Shown here in pieces: positions 51,647-59,153 of a DNA stretch of 64,000 nucleotides. The number at the start of each line of letters is the position of its first letter. The first letter of the stretch is position 1. The stretch covers positions 124,001 to 188,000 of the forward strand of contig JOGW01000001.1 in the NCBI GenBank assembly GCA_000721375.1, in the 5' to 3' direction. The notes beneath the pieces are model-generated. The model saw only the letters and a program-made list of their open reading frames with translations, made no database searches and was not told the DNA's origin. This stretch comes from Streptomyces sp. NRRL B-3428 (GTDB lineage: Bacteria > Actinomycetota > Actinomycetes > Streptomycetales > Streptomycetaceae). The position numbers and the translations under genes are program-made.

Positions 51647-52185
51647 GCGCGCACTCCCGCCGGGGTGCGCAGGGAGCGGTCGAGTGCGGCCGGGTCGTGG
51701 CGCAGGGAGGTGAGGGTGCCGTCGGCTCCGACACGGCACAGGACCGGGAAGCCCCGCACCCCGAAGGCCTCCACCACGTCGGCGGCACCGTCACCCGCGA
51801 CGACCGTCGCATACGGGGCGAGGGCGGCCATGTACGGCTCGGGGTCGGGCCCTTGCGCGACCACGGCGAGCACCTGCCGGGCCGTGAGCCCGGCCGTGTC
51901 CACCGCCGCGGTGAAGCGGGGCAGCAGCTCCGTACAGGGCTCGCAGCCCGGCGACATGAAGACGGCGAACGTGCCTTCCTCCAGGTCTGCGGAAGTGAGT
52001 TCGCTGCCGTCCGCGGCCGTCGTCCGGAAGGCGCCGAGCCGCTCGGCGAGCGAGTCGAAACCGGGCGGCGGGGTGCTCGGCGCCGGGGCCTGCGCGCGCA
52101 GTCTGCGCAACAGGCCGTAGGAGAGCAGGAGGTTGAAGATTCCGAGGGCCGTGAGAAGGACTACGGCCACGGTCAGATACGTCAC
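51643..52185 (-). CDS. Membrane-anchored thioredoxin-like protein (MauD/TlpA-type)
   Basis: A 180-residue protein with one N-terminal membrane helix and an extracytoplasmic thioredoxin fold. The active site is C81-E-P-C84 in SPGCEPCTELLP, and the cis-proline is in VRGFPVLCRV. It pairs naturally with MauE, as MauD does in methylamine dehydrogenase assembly, to form or isomerise disulfides. GTG 52185 has AGGAAA nine bases upstream. It lies 121 bases after mauE, a spacer occupied by repeats. Confidence 0.88.
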   Translation of the reverse strand: MTYLTVAVVLLTALGIFNLLLSYGLLRRLRAQAPAPSTPPPGFDSLAERLGAFRTTAADGSELTSADLEEGTFAVFMSPGCEPCTELLPRFTAAVDTAGLTARQVLAVVAQGPDPEPYMAALAPYATVVAGDGAADVVEAFGVRGFPVLCRVGADGTLTSLRHDPAALDRSLRTPAGVRA

Positions 52186-52200
52186 GGGGGTTCGTTTCCT

Positions 52201-52305
52201 CTGCGTCGGGGGTCTGGCGCTACGGCTCTGTGGGTCGGGCGCTCTGGCCCTGTGCGTCGGGCGCTTGAGACCTGTGGGTCTTGCGTTTCCGCCCTGTCGG
52301 TCGGC
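52201..52305 (-). repeat. Five imperfect 22-base tandem repeats between mauE-like and thioredoxin-like genes
   Basis: Copies of the unit CTGTGGGTCGGGCGCTCTGG (plus strand) recur about every 22 bases from the thioredoxin-like start to the MauE stop. They are in a non-coding spacer in an otherwise tightly overlapping operon and include the region of the downstream ribosome site. Confidence 0.7.
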
Positions 52306-52306
52306 C

Positions 52307-52876
52307 TTACGCCTTGAAGAGCTCGGCGAGCGAGTCGAGTTGGATCACCGCGGTCGCGCAGACGGCTCCGGTGAGCACGGCCATCGCCACGCCCGCCGGA
52401 TGCCCCGCCCCCGCCACCGGACCGCCGCCCGCACCCGCCCCGGCGGCGGTCGCCGCCAGGGCGACAGCGAGGAGCACTCCGTTGCGTACGAGATGGCGTG
52501 GGCGCACCGGCTCCGCGGCCGCCGCGCCGAAGCAGGCGCAGCCCGCGGCCGTTCCCGAGCGCAGGGCGCGGGCCAGGATCACGGTGAAGGCGGTGAGGAG
52601 CGCGGCGCTGAGCACGAGACCCGCGCTGCCCGCGGCAGGCACGACGAGGAGTACGACGGCCAGGGCTTCGGTGGCGATGGCGCCCACCGCCACCGACCTG
52701 ATCAGCCTGCGCGCGGCCGGCTGCCCCGGCGCGCTCAGCCGGCGGGGTACGACCCGCAGGGCCCGCAGCCCTTCGGTGAACGCGGCGAAGCCCGCACGGC
52801 CGCGGACCTTTCCGACCACGGCCGCGGCGAGCACCAGGGCCAGCAGGGTGCGGCCGGCCAGCTCTGCGTAGAGCAT
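52307..52876 (-). CDS. MauE/DoxX-type redox membrane protein
   Basis: A 189-residue membrane protein with four to five helices. It matches MauE/DoxX redox-associated proteins, including the glycine-lysine-rich first loop (AAVVGKVRGRAGF) and a C-x-C-F-G motif (GCACFG) typical of the group. These proteins are thought to carry electrons for disulfide formation, like DsbB or VKOR. ATG 52876 has AAGGAG six bases upstream. It is first in the operon and divergent from the peptide gene. Confidence 0.85.
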   Translation of the reverse strand: MLYAELAGRTLLALVLAAAVVGKVRGRAGFAAFTEGLRALRVVPRRLSAPGQPAARRLIRSVAVGAIATEALAVVLLVVPAAGSAGLVLSAALLTAFTVILARALRSGTAAGCACFGAAAAEPVRPRHLVRNGVLLAVALAATAAGAGAGGGPVAGAGHPAGVAMAVLTGAVCATAVIQLDSLAELFKA

Positions 52877-53038
52877 GCTGCGCTCCTTGTCTCGCGGGTG
52901 TGCGGATCGACGCACGGGATCTTGTACGGGTGCCGCGTACGACCTCCCGTAGGACTGCGGGCGCAGCCTAGGAGCCGGACATACACGCGGGATCCAACTC
53001 CCGTACAGGGAGCGCATCGAGCGCCATGGACCGGTCGT

Positions 53039-53055
53039 GTACGGGCGGTCCGTAC
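53039..53055 (+). promoter_or_regulatory. Dyad in the divergent mauE-peptide promoter region
   Basis: GTACGG at 53039-53044 and CCGTAC at 53050-53055 form a dyad with a 5-base centre, 52 bases before the peptide start. CTCCCGTA occurs twice nearby at 52944 and 52998 as direct repeats. SARP proteins bind direct repeats, so these are candidate sites for the adjacent regulator. Confidence 0.35.
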
Positions 53056-53106
53056 CGTTCCCGGCGATCGGCCGCAGCCGGCGGCCATGCTCCAAGTGGA
53101 GGGCAC

Positions 53107-53298
53107 ATGCTCAAGCTCCGAGGGATCGCGGACTCGCTCGTCAGCCGTATCGCGCCGAAGGTCACGGCCGACGCGACGTGGTGGACCAAGTCCGAGTGCC
53201 GCTACCAGCCCAACTGTTCCCGCGGTGTGCTCTACACCAACCAGTGCTGGGACAGCTCCTTCTGCACCGGCTGGACCAACACCGGCCGCTGCTGCTGA
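53107..53298 (+). CDS. Cysteine-rich peptide precursor
   Basis: A 63-residue peptide with a strong ribosome site (GTGGAGGGC). Residues 1-23 form a basic, weakly amphipathic leader ending in A-D-A, an AxA signal-peptidase site. The remaining 40 residues contain cysteines 31, 37, 47, 53, 62 and 63 (spacing x5, x9, x5, x8, adjacent pair) and tryptophans 25, 26, 48 and 56. The two C-x5-C units and the even number of cysteines suggest three disulfides. The divergent operon supplies a disulfide-forming pair, an exporter and a signal peptidase. I do not recognise the peptide; an antimicrobial, signalling or spore role is possible. Confidence 0.8.
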   Translation: MLKLRGIADSLVSRIAPKVTADATWWTKSECRYQPNCSRGVLYTNQCWDSSFCTGWTNTGRCC

Positions 53299-53320
53299 CC
53301 TCTGCGGTCGGTCACCGGGG

Positions 53321-53334
53321 GACCGGACCCGGTC
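53321..53334. terminator. Small hairpin between peptide and SARP genes
   Basis: GACCGG at 53321-53326 and CCGGTC at 53329-53334 are complementary around a very short loop, and wider GGTC/GACC pairing extends it. It lies between convergent genes. A weak candidate. Confidence 0.35.
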
Positions 53335-53398
53335 ATGTCCGCTGCGTCCCGGCCACGTGCCGGGCCGCAGCGGTCAGCCGGGCCATGGGGCGGTCGCC

Positions 53399-54166
53399 TC
53401 AGTGGCTCACCAAAGGCTGCCCTGCGGCCTGACCCGTCAACGACGCGTGCAGGATGCGCAGTTCACGGTCGGGCGCGATGCCGAGCTCACTGCGGTACGC
53501 GGCTGTCGCCGCACGGAAGGTATCGGTGACGGTGCCCAGTTCGCCGAGGCGGTGGTGCGCGCGCATCCGCAGCGCCCACCCGCGGCCGCGCAACGGCGCC
53601 GAGGCGAGCAGCGCCGTCAAGTCCCTGAGCGCGGCGCGTGGTTCACCGAGCGCGAGATAGGTCTCGGCGAGATCCTCGACGACGCGCATCCGCTCCTCGT
53701 CGAGGTGGGCGAGCCGTCCGGCGAGCGTGCCGAGGCGCGGCACCCCGGGAGCCGCGAAGTCGCCGCCCCACAACGCCAGAGCGGCCGAAAGGCGCTGGGC
53801 GGCCCGGGCCGGGTCGCGGGCGTCGAGCGCGGCGCGGCCCTCGGTGGCATCACCGAGGAAGACCAGGTGGTCGCACTGCTCGGGCCGCACGCGCAGCTCG
53901 TATCCGCCACTGCCGCCGACCAGTGCGCCGGGGTCCGGCAGCCGGCTGCGCAGTGCGCTGGCATGCGTACGGATGTTGGCGACGGCCGATCGCGGCGGCT
54001 CGCCCTCCCACAAGGTGGCCATGAGCGAGTCGATGCCGACCACGCGGTTGGCCTGCACGAGCAACGCGGCAAGGAGCGAACGCGCCTTGATCCCGCTCAC
54101 CTCGCTCGGCCCCGCACCATCGGTGTCCACCCTGATCCGACCGAGCATGCGAAACGCTGGCTGCAC
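53399..54166 (-). CDS. SARP/AfsR-type transcriptional activator
   Basis: A 255-residue regulator with an N-terminal winged helix of the OmpR type (MLGRIRV... and ANRVVGIDSLMATLWEGEPP) and a bacterial transcriptional activation domain (BTAD; LGEPRAALRDLTALLASAPL, helical TPR-like). It lacks the ATPase and TPR extensions of AfsR. GTG 54166 has GGGGAG six bases upstream. Members commonly switch on antibiotic or peptide gene clusters, and its position beside the peptide locus suggests that role. Confidence 0.88.
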   Translation of the reverse strand: MQPAFRMLGRIRVDTDGAGPSEVSGIKARSLLAALLVQANRVVGIDSLMATLWEGEPPRSAVANIRTHASALRSRLPDPGALVGGSGGYELRVRPEQCDHLVFLGDATEGRAALDARDPARAAQRLSAALALWGGDFAAPGVPRLGTLAGRLAHLDEERMRVVEDLAETYLALGEPRAALRDLTALLASAPLRGRGWALRMRAHHRLGELGTVTDTFRAATAAYRSELGIAPDRELRILHASLTGQAAGQPLVSH

Positions 54167-54284
54167 CGCTGACTCCCCGGTTCTTCCGTCCCGGCGCCAA
54201 GCGTGCTCCGAACTCCAGCTCCTTTCAAGGGAATTGCAGCAAGTTTCAGCAAGAACATGCAGGGCGGGGTTGTGAAGCTGCCGC

Positions 54285-54917
54285 CTAATCCGGTTCCGGC
54301 GCCGGCCAGTCCGGCAGCAGGTCCTCGATCGTGTCGAGCGTGCGGCGCAGCTGGCGTACCAGCAGCTCGCGTACGGTGTCGCGGTCCGGGTCCGGCTCCG
54401 GCCGGTCGAGCCAGTCGAGGGTGACGCCCTCCACCCCGCAGAGCCAGCCGATCAGTGCGAGGCGGGCGAGCGGCGGTATGTCGCGCTGCCCGTAGGCGCC
54501 TTGGGCGATCTCGGCGATCAGCCCTTCGCGTACGGCGTCGCGGATCGCGAAGACCTCGGTGTCGAAGCCCACCCCGCCCGTCACGATCGCGCGGTACGCC
54601 GCCCGGTGCTGGTCGGCGTAGCGCAGATAGCCGTCGATCGTGCGATGCACGCGGATCGTGCGCGGCAGCTCCGTGGCGCTGCCCGCGCGGGCCACGAGTC
54701 CGGCTGCGGAGTCCTCGACGATGGCCAGGTAGTAGCCGCGTTTCGACTTGAAGTAGTAGTAGAACAGGCCCTTGGCGACGCCTGCGTGCTGGGCGATGTC
54801 GTCCATCGACAGCGCGTCGTACGAGGCGTCGGCGAACAACTTCCGTCCGATGGCGATGAGTTCGGCGCGACGCGCCTGCGAACGGCTGGTGCCGCCCCGC
54901 TGTTGACTATTATTCAA
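54285..54917 (-). CDS. TetR-family regulator
   Basis: A 210-residue repressor. The helix-turn-helix is in SMDDIAQHAGVAKGLFYYYF, followed by the KSKRGYYLAIVEDS segment and a helical ligand domain. No ATG or GTG lies near the domain start, so I propose TTG 54917, seven codons of polar residues before the domain, with AGGGCG upstream. A TTGACTA-type palindrome overlaps this start, consistent with autorepression. A near-identical palindrome lies before the operon at 57672-59027, which it probably also controls. Confidence 0.85.
   Translation of the reverse strand: MNNSQQRGGTSRSQARRAELIAIGRKLFADASYDALSMDDIAQHAGVAKGLFYYYFKSKRGYYLAIVEDSAAGLVARAGSATELPRTIRVHRTIDGYLRYADQHRAAYRAIVTGGVGFDTEVFAIRDAVREGLIAEIAQGAYGQRDIPPLARLALIGWLCGVEGVTLDWLDRPEPDPDRDTVRELLVRQLRRTLDTIEDLLPDWPAPEPD
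54903..54917. promoter_or_regulatory. TetR operator candidate at the TetR start
   Basis: TTGACTATTATTCAA matches 12 of 15 bases of its own reverse complement and 13 of 15 bases of the TTGACTAATAGTCAA site at 59085. It overlaps the proposed TetR start codon. Confidence 0.6.
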
Positions 54918-55079
54918 ATTGCGCCCTAGTCTCCAACTGCCCGCGGAATGCCCGAAGTATGGCGCAGCGCGCCGTACGGCGTCGACGTTCCGCGCGAGCG
55001 CGAGAACGGGCCGCATGCGCGTGCTCCCGCATCCGGCCACGCACTTCCTTACGCACGTGGACGACGTACGGGAGGCACC

Positions 55080-55694
55080 GTGAGCTCACAGCAGCGGCCC
55101 ACCGAAGTGGGCAGAACCAACTGGAAGAAGACCGCGGTCGTCGCCCTGCCGGCGGTGCTCTGCGTCGGTCTGATGGCCTCGGTCATGGCCCAGGGCGCGC
55201 TGGCCGCGTCCTTCGCCGTCTCTGGAACGAGTTTCCAGGTCTCCTCGGGCAAGCTCACCAGCGAGGGACTCGCTTCGTACGTCCAGGTGGACCGCTCGGT
55301 GGACGGGAAGGGCCATCCCGTCGCCCTGCTCGGCATCGGCGATGCCACGCTCTCGGACATCTGCCAGGCCGCGGAGGTGAAGACCCCGATCGGCACGGTC
55401 GTGTTCAAACTGACGGCGGGCGGCGAGGCCGGGAACGTCACGGCCAGCAACCTGATCATCGACGGCGAGGACCTGGTGGGCGACGCCCGCTTCGGTACGG
55501 CGCAGATCGGCCGGGACGCCTCCACGCTCGACAACGTCGAGGGGGTCAAGGGCGAGGCCGGGAAGTTCGGTCTGCAGGCCGGGGACATCGAGGTGTCCGG
55601 GGTGCGGTCCAACGCCTGGTCGGCGACGGGCGGCAACTTCCGGCTCAAGGGCATGCGGGTCGACGTCAGCCTGGACGGCAAGAAGTGCTTCTGA
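55080..55694 (+). CDS. DUF6230 family exported protein
   Basis: A 204-residue protein with an N-terminal hydrophobic helix (VALPAVLCVGLMASVMAQGA) and a beta-rich external domain. It resembles DUF6230, a Streptomyces family found with DUF6114 and formerly annotated as cholesterol esterase without evidence. GTG 55080 follows GGGAGG five bases upstream. It overlaps the next gene by ten bases and is divergent from the TetR gene. Function unknown; surface or membrane location is likely. Confidence 0.82.
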   Translation: MSSQQRPTEVGRTNWKKTAVVALPAVLCVGLMASVMAQGALAASFAVSGTSFQVSSGKLTSEGLASYVQVDRSVDGKGHPVALLGIGDATLSDICQAAEVKTPIGTVVFKLTAGGEAGNVTASNLIIDGEDLVGDARFGTAQIGRDASTLDNVEGVKGEAGKFGLQAGDIEVSGVRSNAWSATGGNFRLKGMRVDVSLDGKKCF

Positions 55695-56722
55695 ACGACG
55701 GCAGCGACGGCAACAGTGGCAACAGCGGCAACAGCGGCAACAGCGGTGACGGCGGAAACAGCGGTGACGGCGGCAACGGCGGTGTCGGCGGCGGAGGCTG
55801 GCTGGACAGCCGGCTGCCGCTGCCCGAGGCGCGCCGTTTCCTGCGCCGCTGGCGCCGGACACGGCCGTTCTGGGGCGGGTTCCTGCTCATCCTCGGCGGC
55901 CTCGAGCTGCTCCTCGTACCGCTGTCGCCGCTCACCGTCCTGGTCAGCCTCGGGCTCGGCGGCATCGCGGCGATCGGTATCGGGCTCGCGCTGATCGTGG
56001 CCGGGGTCTTCCTGTGGCTGCTGCCGCACGCACGGCATTACGTGAGCATCAACGCCCTGATCCTGTCGGTGCTCTCGTTCGCCGCGACCAACCTCGGCGG
56101 CTTCCTCGTCGGCATGCTTCTGGGGATCGCCGGCAGCGCGATGGGCTTCGGCTGGACACCGGTCGACCCGGACGCCAAGGAGAAGGCGAAGCGGGCGCGG
56201 ATACGGGACGGTCAGGGCACGCGCACGCTCGGCGTACTGCTCCCGGTGGTGCTCGTCGGCGCGGTGTACGGCCCCGGGGTGGGCCGGGCGCTGGCCGCTC
56301 CGGGCGACGGCATCGTGGCGGCGAGAACGCCGCCGACGGTCACCACGACGCTCTTCGCCCCGAAGGGTTTCCTGTTCGCCGGAGTCGAGGAGATCCAGAC
56401 CGCCGACGGCCCGTTGAAGGTCATGGTGCTCCGTATGGACGCCGCGTCGCTCGACAACTACCGGCTGCAGACGCGCGACGGAAGCAACGAACTGGCCCTC
56501 GGGGCCGACACCTTGGAGCTCGACGGCAAAGTCACGCTCTACCTCACGAAGTTCAGCGGCTGTCTCGAAGGTCTGCTCTGTCTGACCTTCACTCCGGACG
56601 GGCTGCCCGTTCCGCCGGTCGTTCCGCCCTTCGTCTTCATGACCGAGGTACAGGCCGAACAGGCCCTGGTCACCTCGGACCTGATCGTGGCCGGCGGACT
56701 CACCCTGAAGGCGTCGCCATGA
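55685..56722 (+). CDS. DUF6114 family membrane protein
   Basis: A 345-residue protein. A low-complexity N-terminus of NSG/DGG repeats is followed by membrane helices (FWGGFLLILGGLELLLVPL and several more), a basic cytoplasmic loop, another helix and a beta-rich C-terminal domain. GTG 55685 overlaps the DUF6230 stop; the ribosome site is poor, so coupling is likely. DUF6230 and DUF6114 genes occur as a pair in many Streptomyces. Confidence 0.78.
   Translation: MLLNDGSDGNSGNSGNSGNSGDGGNSGDGGNGGVGGGGWLDSRLPLPEARRFLRRWRRTRPFWGGFLLILGGLELLLVPLSPLTVLVSLGLGGIAAIGIGLALIVAGVFLWLLPHARHYVSINALILSVLSFAATNLGGFLVGMLLGIAGSAMGFGWTPVDPDAKEKAKRARIRDGQGTRTLGVLLPVVLVGAVYGPGVGRALAAPGDGIVAARTPPTVTTTLFAPKGFLFAGVEEIQTADGPLKVMVLRMDAASLDNYRLQTRDGSNELALGADTLELDGKVTLYLTKFSGCLEGLLCLTFTPDGLPVPPVVPPFVFMTEVQAEQALVTSDLIVAGGLTLKASP
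55708..55795 (+). repeat. 9-bp tandem repeats coding for NSG/DGG units
   Basis: Repeats of GGCAACAGC and GGTGACGGC type encode NSGNSGNSG and DGG stretches at the start of the DUF6114 protein. In frame, outside the membrane domain. Confidence 0.85.
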
Positions 56723-57618
56723 TGCAGATCCAGGCAGCCCTGTTCTTCGCGTACGCGACCGGGGCCGCTCTCGCCGTCGCGGCCGGACGCCAGCTCCAGA
56801 TCTGGGAGCGGCTGAGCGTCGGTGAGGGTCCCCGTACGCGAAGCCGTGTCGCCAATCCGTATCTGACCCTGACGCTGCTGTTCGCGACGGTGCTGCTCGT
56901 GCCCACCGGCCTGTTCCTGCTCTGGCAGAACCCGGCCTGGGCGACGATGCAGGTCGCGGACGCCCACCGCGGGGTCTGGGCCGGGTTCGTCCTCTTCTAC
57001 GCGGGCGGTATCCCCGTGGCCACGCTGCTCGGGTTCACCGCCGCCCAGGCCCTGGTCCTCATGGGCGCGGGCTACTGGGGATATCTGCAGGCCGTGGGCG
57101 GATACTTCCTGACCTTCGGGACGCTGATCCACGGCTGGGACGGCAGCGGCTACGAGCGTCTCTTCTCCACCGGCGCGAAGGACTTCGCGGACTGGCCCAA
57201 GGACAGCATCGTCAACAACGTCCTGGACTTCCTGACCTCCGGCACCTTCCTCGCGCTGCTGCTCCTCGGAGGCGCGGCGGTCGGCACGATGCTGGTCACC
57301 GAGATCAGCTGGCTGATGGAGGGCTGGGAGCTGCCCGGCGCGGACGAGGACCGCAAGGTGCCCCGTATCGTCGCGATCGCCATCGCGGCCGCGGGTGTGT
57401 ACGGGCTGCCGTTCCTCGGCGCGCTCGTCGCAAGTGGCCTGATGCGGCTGCTCGGAGCGGTCTTCGGGCTGCTCCTGTTCGCGGTGCTCGCGGGAGTGGT
57501 GCTGCTGCACCGCAGGTCACCGGTGCGGTGGCTGTACGGCATGGTGGGGATTCCGGAGCGGCACTGGCGCGTCTCGGCGGAGCTGGCGTCCCTGGACACG
57601 GTGGGGGAGCGCGACTGA
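56719..57618 (+). CDS. Polytopic membrane protein of unknown function
   Basis: A 299-residue protein with about seven membrane helices and a soluble loop of about 50 residues containing IHGWDGSGYERLFSTGAKDF. The ATG overlaps the DUF6114 stop (ATGATG; either ATG may serve). No known transporter motif is visible. It completes a three-gene operon of surface-associated proteins next to the TetR gene. Confidence 0.75.
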   Translation: MMQIQAALFFAYATGAALAVAAGRQLQIWERLSVGEGPRTRSRVANPYLTLTLLFATVLLVPTGLFLLWQNPAWATMQVADAHRGVWAGFVLFYAGGIPVATLLGFTAAQALVLMGAGYWGYLQAVGGYFLTFGTLIHGWDGSGYERLFSTGAKDFADWPKDSIVNNVLDFLTSGTFLALLLLGGAAVGTMLVTEISWLMEGWELPGADEDRKVPRIVAIAIAAAGVYGLPFLGALVASGLMRLLGAVFGLLLFAVLAGVVLLHRRSPVRWLYGMVGIPERHWRVSAELASLDTVGERD

Positions 57619-57632
57619 CCGTCGCGCTCCCC
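57604..57632. terminator. Bidirectional terminator after the DUF6230 operon
   Basis: GGGGAGCGCGAC at 57604-57615 and GTCGCGCTCCCC at 57621-57632 form a perfect 12-bp stem with a five-base loop that contains the stop codon. It separates convergent genes. Confidence 0.85.
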
Positions 57633-57671
57633 GTCCCCCCGTTCCGCGTCCCCGTTCCGCGTCCCCCGTAC

Positions 57672-58793
57672 CTAGCCGGCCGACTCCTGGAACGCGGGGA
57701 GCGCGAAGATTCGCGTCTTGGCCTCGTCCGACATCAGCTCGACCAGGGGCAGCACCACATCCCACAGATCCTGCTTGTCGACCTCGCGGGCGAGCGCATC
57801 GAGTTCGGGGTCGTCGAGCGCACCCGCGGCGTCCGCCACCACCTTGCGCGAGTCGTCGGGCAGCAGCTGCACCAACGGCAGGAACTCGGCCCACAAACCC
57901 GTGGCCACCACGGCCCGCACGACCCCGGCGAGCACCTCGGCGTTCCGCAGCGAGGGCAGCGCGGCGACTGCCCGCAGTTCGTCGGCGGGGAGCAGCGCCA
58001 CCAGCGGCAGCAGCGACTCCCAGAGCCCCTGCTCGGCGGTGACCGAGACCAGGGAGTCGAGCCGCTCGGGCGGTTGGGCGGCCGCGAGCGAGGCGATACG
58101 GGCACGCTCGTCCCCGGTCACCATGCCGGCGACCGCGAGCGCCTCGGGCCACAGACCGTCGGCGGCCGAGGCGATCACCGACTGGAGTCGCTCCTGGCCC
58201 ATCAACTGGATGATCCGGCTGAGCTGTTCGGGCCGGTCGATGGCGTATCCGGTGCGCAGTACCGTCTCGTCCGGGACGTGCGGCAGGATGCGGCTCAGCG
58301 CCGAATCCCGCAGATGGCCGACGAAGCGGCCCATGGTGAGGTGGTCGCCGTTCTCGGCGAGCTTCACGGCGATACGGACCGTCAGGCTCTCGTCGAGCCG
58401 GTCGACGATCTGCGGGATCCGCCGCGGGTCGAGATGCGCACAGGACTCGGCGGTGAACGCGACCGGCAGTTTCTCGATGATGCCGGCCGCGCGGGCGGGC
58501 TCGAGCCGGCCGGCGACCGCGGCCGCGAGCCGTGGCCCCAGCGCCTTCTGCGAGATGGCGGCGGCCACCCCGGCGGGCACCAGCTTGGTGGCGGCGGCGA
58601 TCCGGTCCAGCATCTCCGGCGCCCGGTCGAACAGTGCGGCGACCGTCTGCTCACGGAAGCGTCGTACGTCCTGAAGGGGCAGCTCGCCGAGGAAGCCGAG
58701 CGCGGCCGGATCGGTCTCCAGGAGCGCGGCGATCTTCTCGATCTCGGCGCGGCTCTGCAGGAGTTCAGGGGTGGCGCTGTGCGAAGTGTCCAT
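57672..58793 (-). CDS. Helical-repeat protein under TetR-type control
   Basis: A 373-residue soluble, helix-rich protein. The C-terminal half has four repeats of about 42 residues with the pattern xLWxxLLPLVxLLPxDExRxVAAL (at DGLWPEAL, QGLWESLL, TGLWAEFL and QDLWDVVL), forming a probable solenoid. I do not recognise the family. ATG 58793 follows GGAGG, 15 bases after the upstream gene. No signal peptide or membrane segment. Confidence 0.78.
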   Translation of the reverse strand: MDTSHSATPELLQSRAEIEKIAALLETDPAALGFLGELPLQDVRRFREQTVAALFDRAPEMLDRIAAATKLVPAGVAAAISQKALGPRLAAAVAGRLEPARAAGIIEKLPVAFTAESCAHLDPRRIPQIVDRLDESLTVRIAVKLAENGDHLTMGRFVGHLRDSALSRILPHVPDETVLRTGYAIDRPEQLSRIIQLMGQERLQSVIASAADGLWPEALAVAGMVTGDERARIASLAAAQPPERLDSLVSVTAEQGLWESLLPLVALLPADELRAVAALPSLRNAEVLAGVVRAVVATGLWAEFLPLVQLLPDDSRKVVADAAGALDDPELDALAREVDKQDLWDVVLPLVELMSDEAKTRIFALPAFQESAG

Positions 58794-58808
58794 GGCGTGG
58801 CCTCCGGA

Positions 58809-59027
58809 TCAGCGGAACAGGATGCGGCGGACGGGGCCGCGGGCGAGTGCGGGCACCAGCTTGAGCGCGTCCTCGGCGGCCTGGTTCAGACCGGACGCCT
58901 GACGCTCGCGCTGCGCTTGCAAGGCGGCAGTGAGGACGCCGACTTGCTCGGGTGTCAGTTCCCCGAAGCTCGCCGGAGGCTTGTCCCTCAGCTCCGTACT
59001 CAGCTGCGCCGTCGTTTCCGTACTCAC
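58809..59027 (-). CDS. Small hypothetical protein, first in the TetR-linked operon
   Basis: A 72-residue polar protein starting at GTG 59027 with GGGAGG upstream. It has a Thr/Ser-rich start, a helical middle (PEQVGVLTAALQAQRERQ) and a basic C-terminus (RGPVRRILFR). It precedes the helical-repeat gene by 15 bases. Function unknown. Confidence 0.65.
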   Translation of the reverse strand: MSTETTAQLSTELRDKPPASFGELTPEQVGVLTAALQAQRERQASGLNQAAEDALKLVPALARGPVRRILFR

Positions 59028-59083
59028 GGGACCTCCCGGGCGGAGTGCGGTGGATGGAGCGATGGTCCCGAGCGTCGTGCGTA

Positions 59084-59100
59084 ATTGACTAATAGTCAAT
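59084..59100. promoter_or_regulatory. TetR operator: 17-bp palindrome
   Basis: ATTGACTAATAGTCAAT has perfect 8-base arms around a central A. It lies 57 bases upstream of the small hypothetical gene. On the minus strand its TTGACT could also serve as a -35, so bound repressor would block the promoter. It is nearly the same as the site at 54903. Confidence 0.7.
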
Positions 59101-59153
59101 AGTGGGGTCGGCGAGGAGGAGCGGCGCGGGGCGGCACGCACCGCGAACAGCCG

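Noticed and set aside
53087..53107. Upstream ATG 53087 as the start of the cysteine-rich peptide
   Set aside because: It is out of frame with the peptide; ATG 53107 has GGAGGG at the right distance.
57633..57671. Short direct repeats CCCGTTCCGCGTC after the terminator
   Set aside because: Two copies of about 14 bases in a 40-base gap, too short to interpret.
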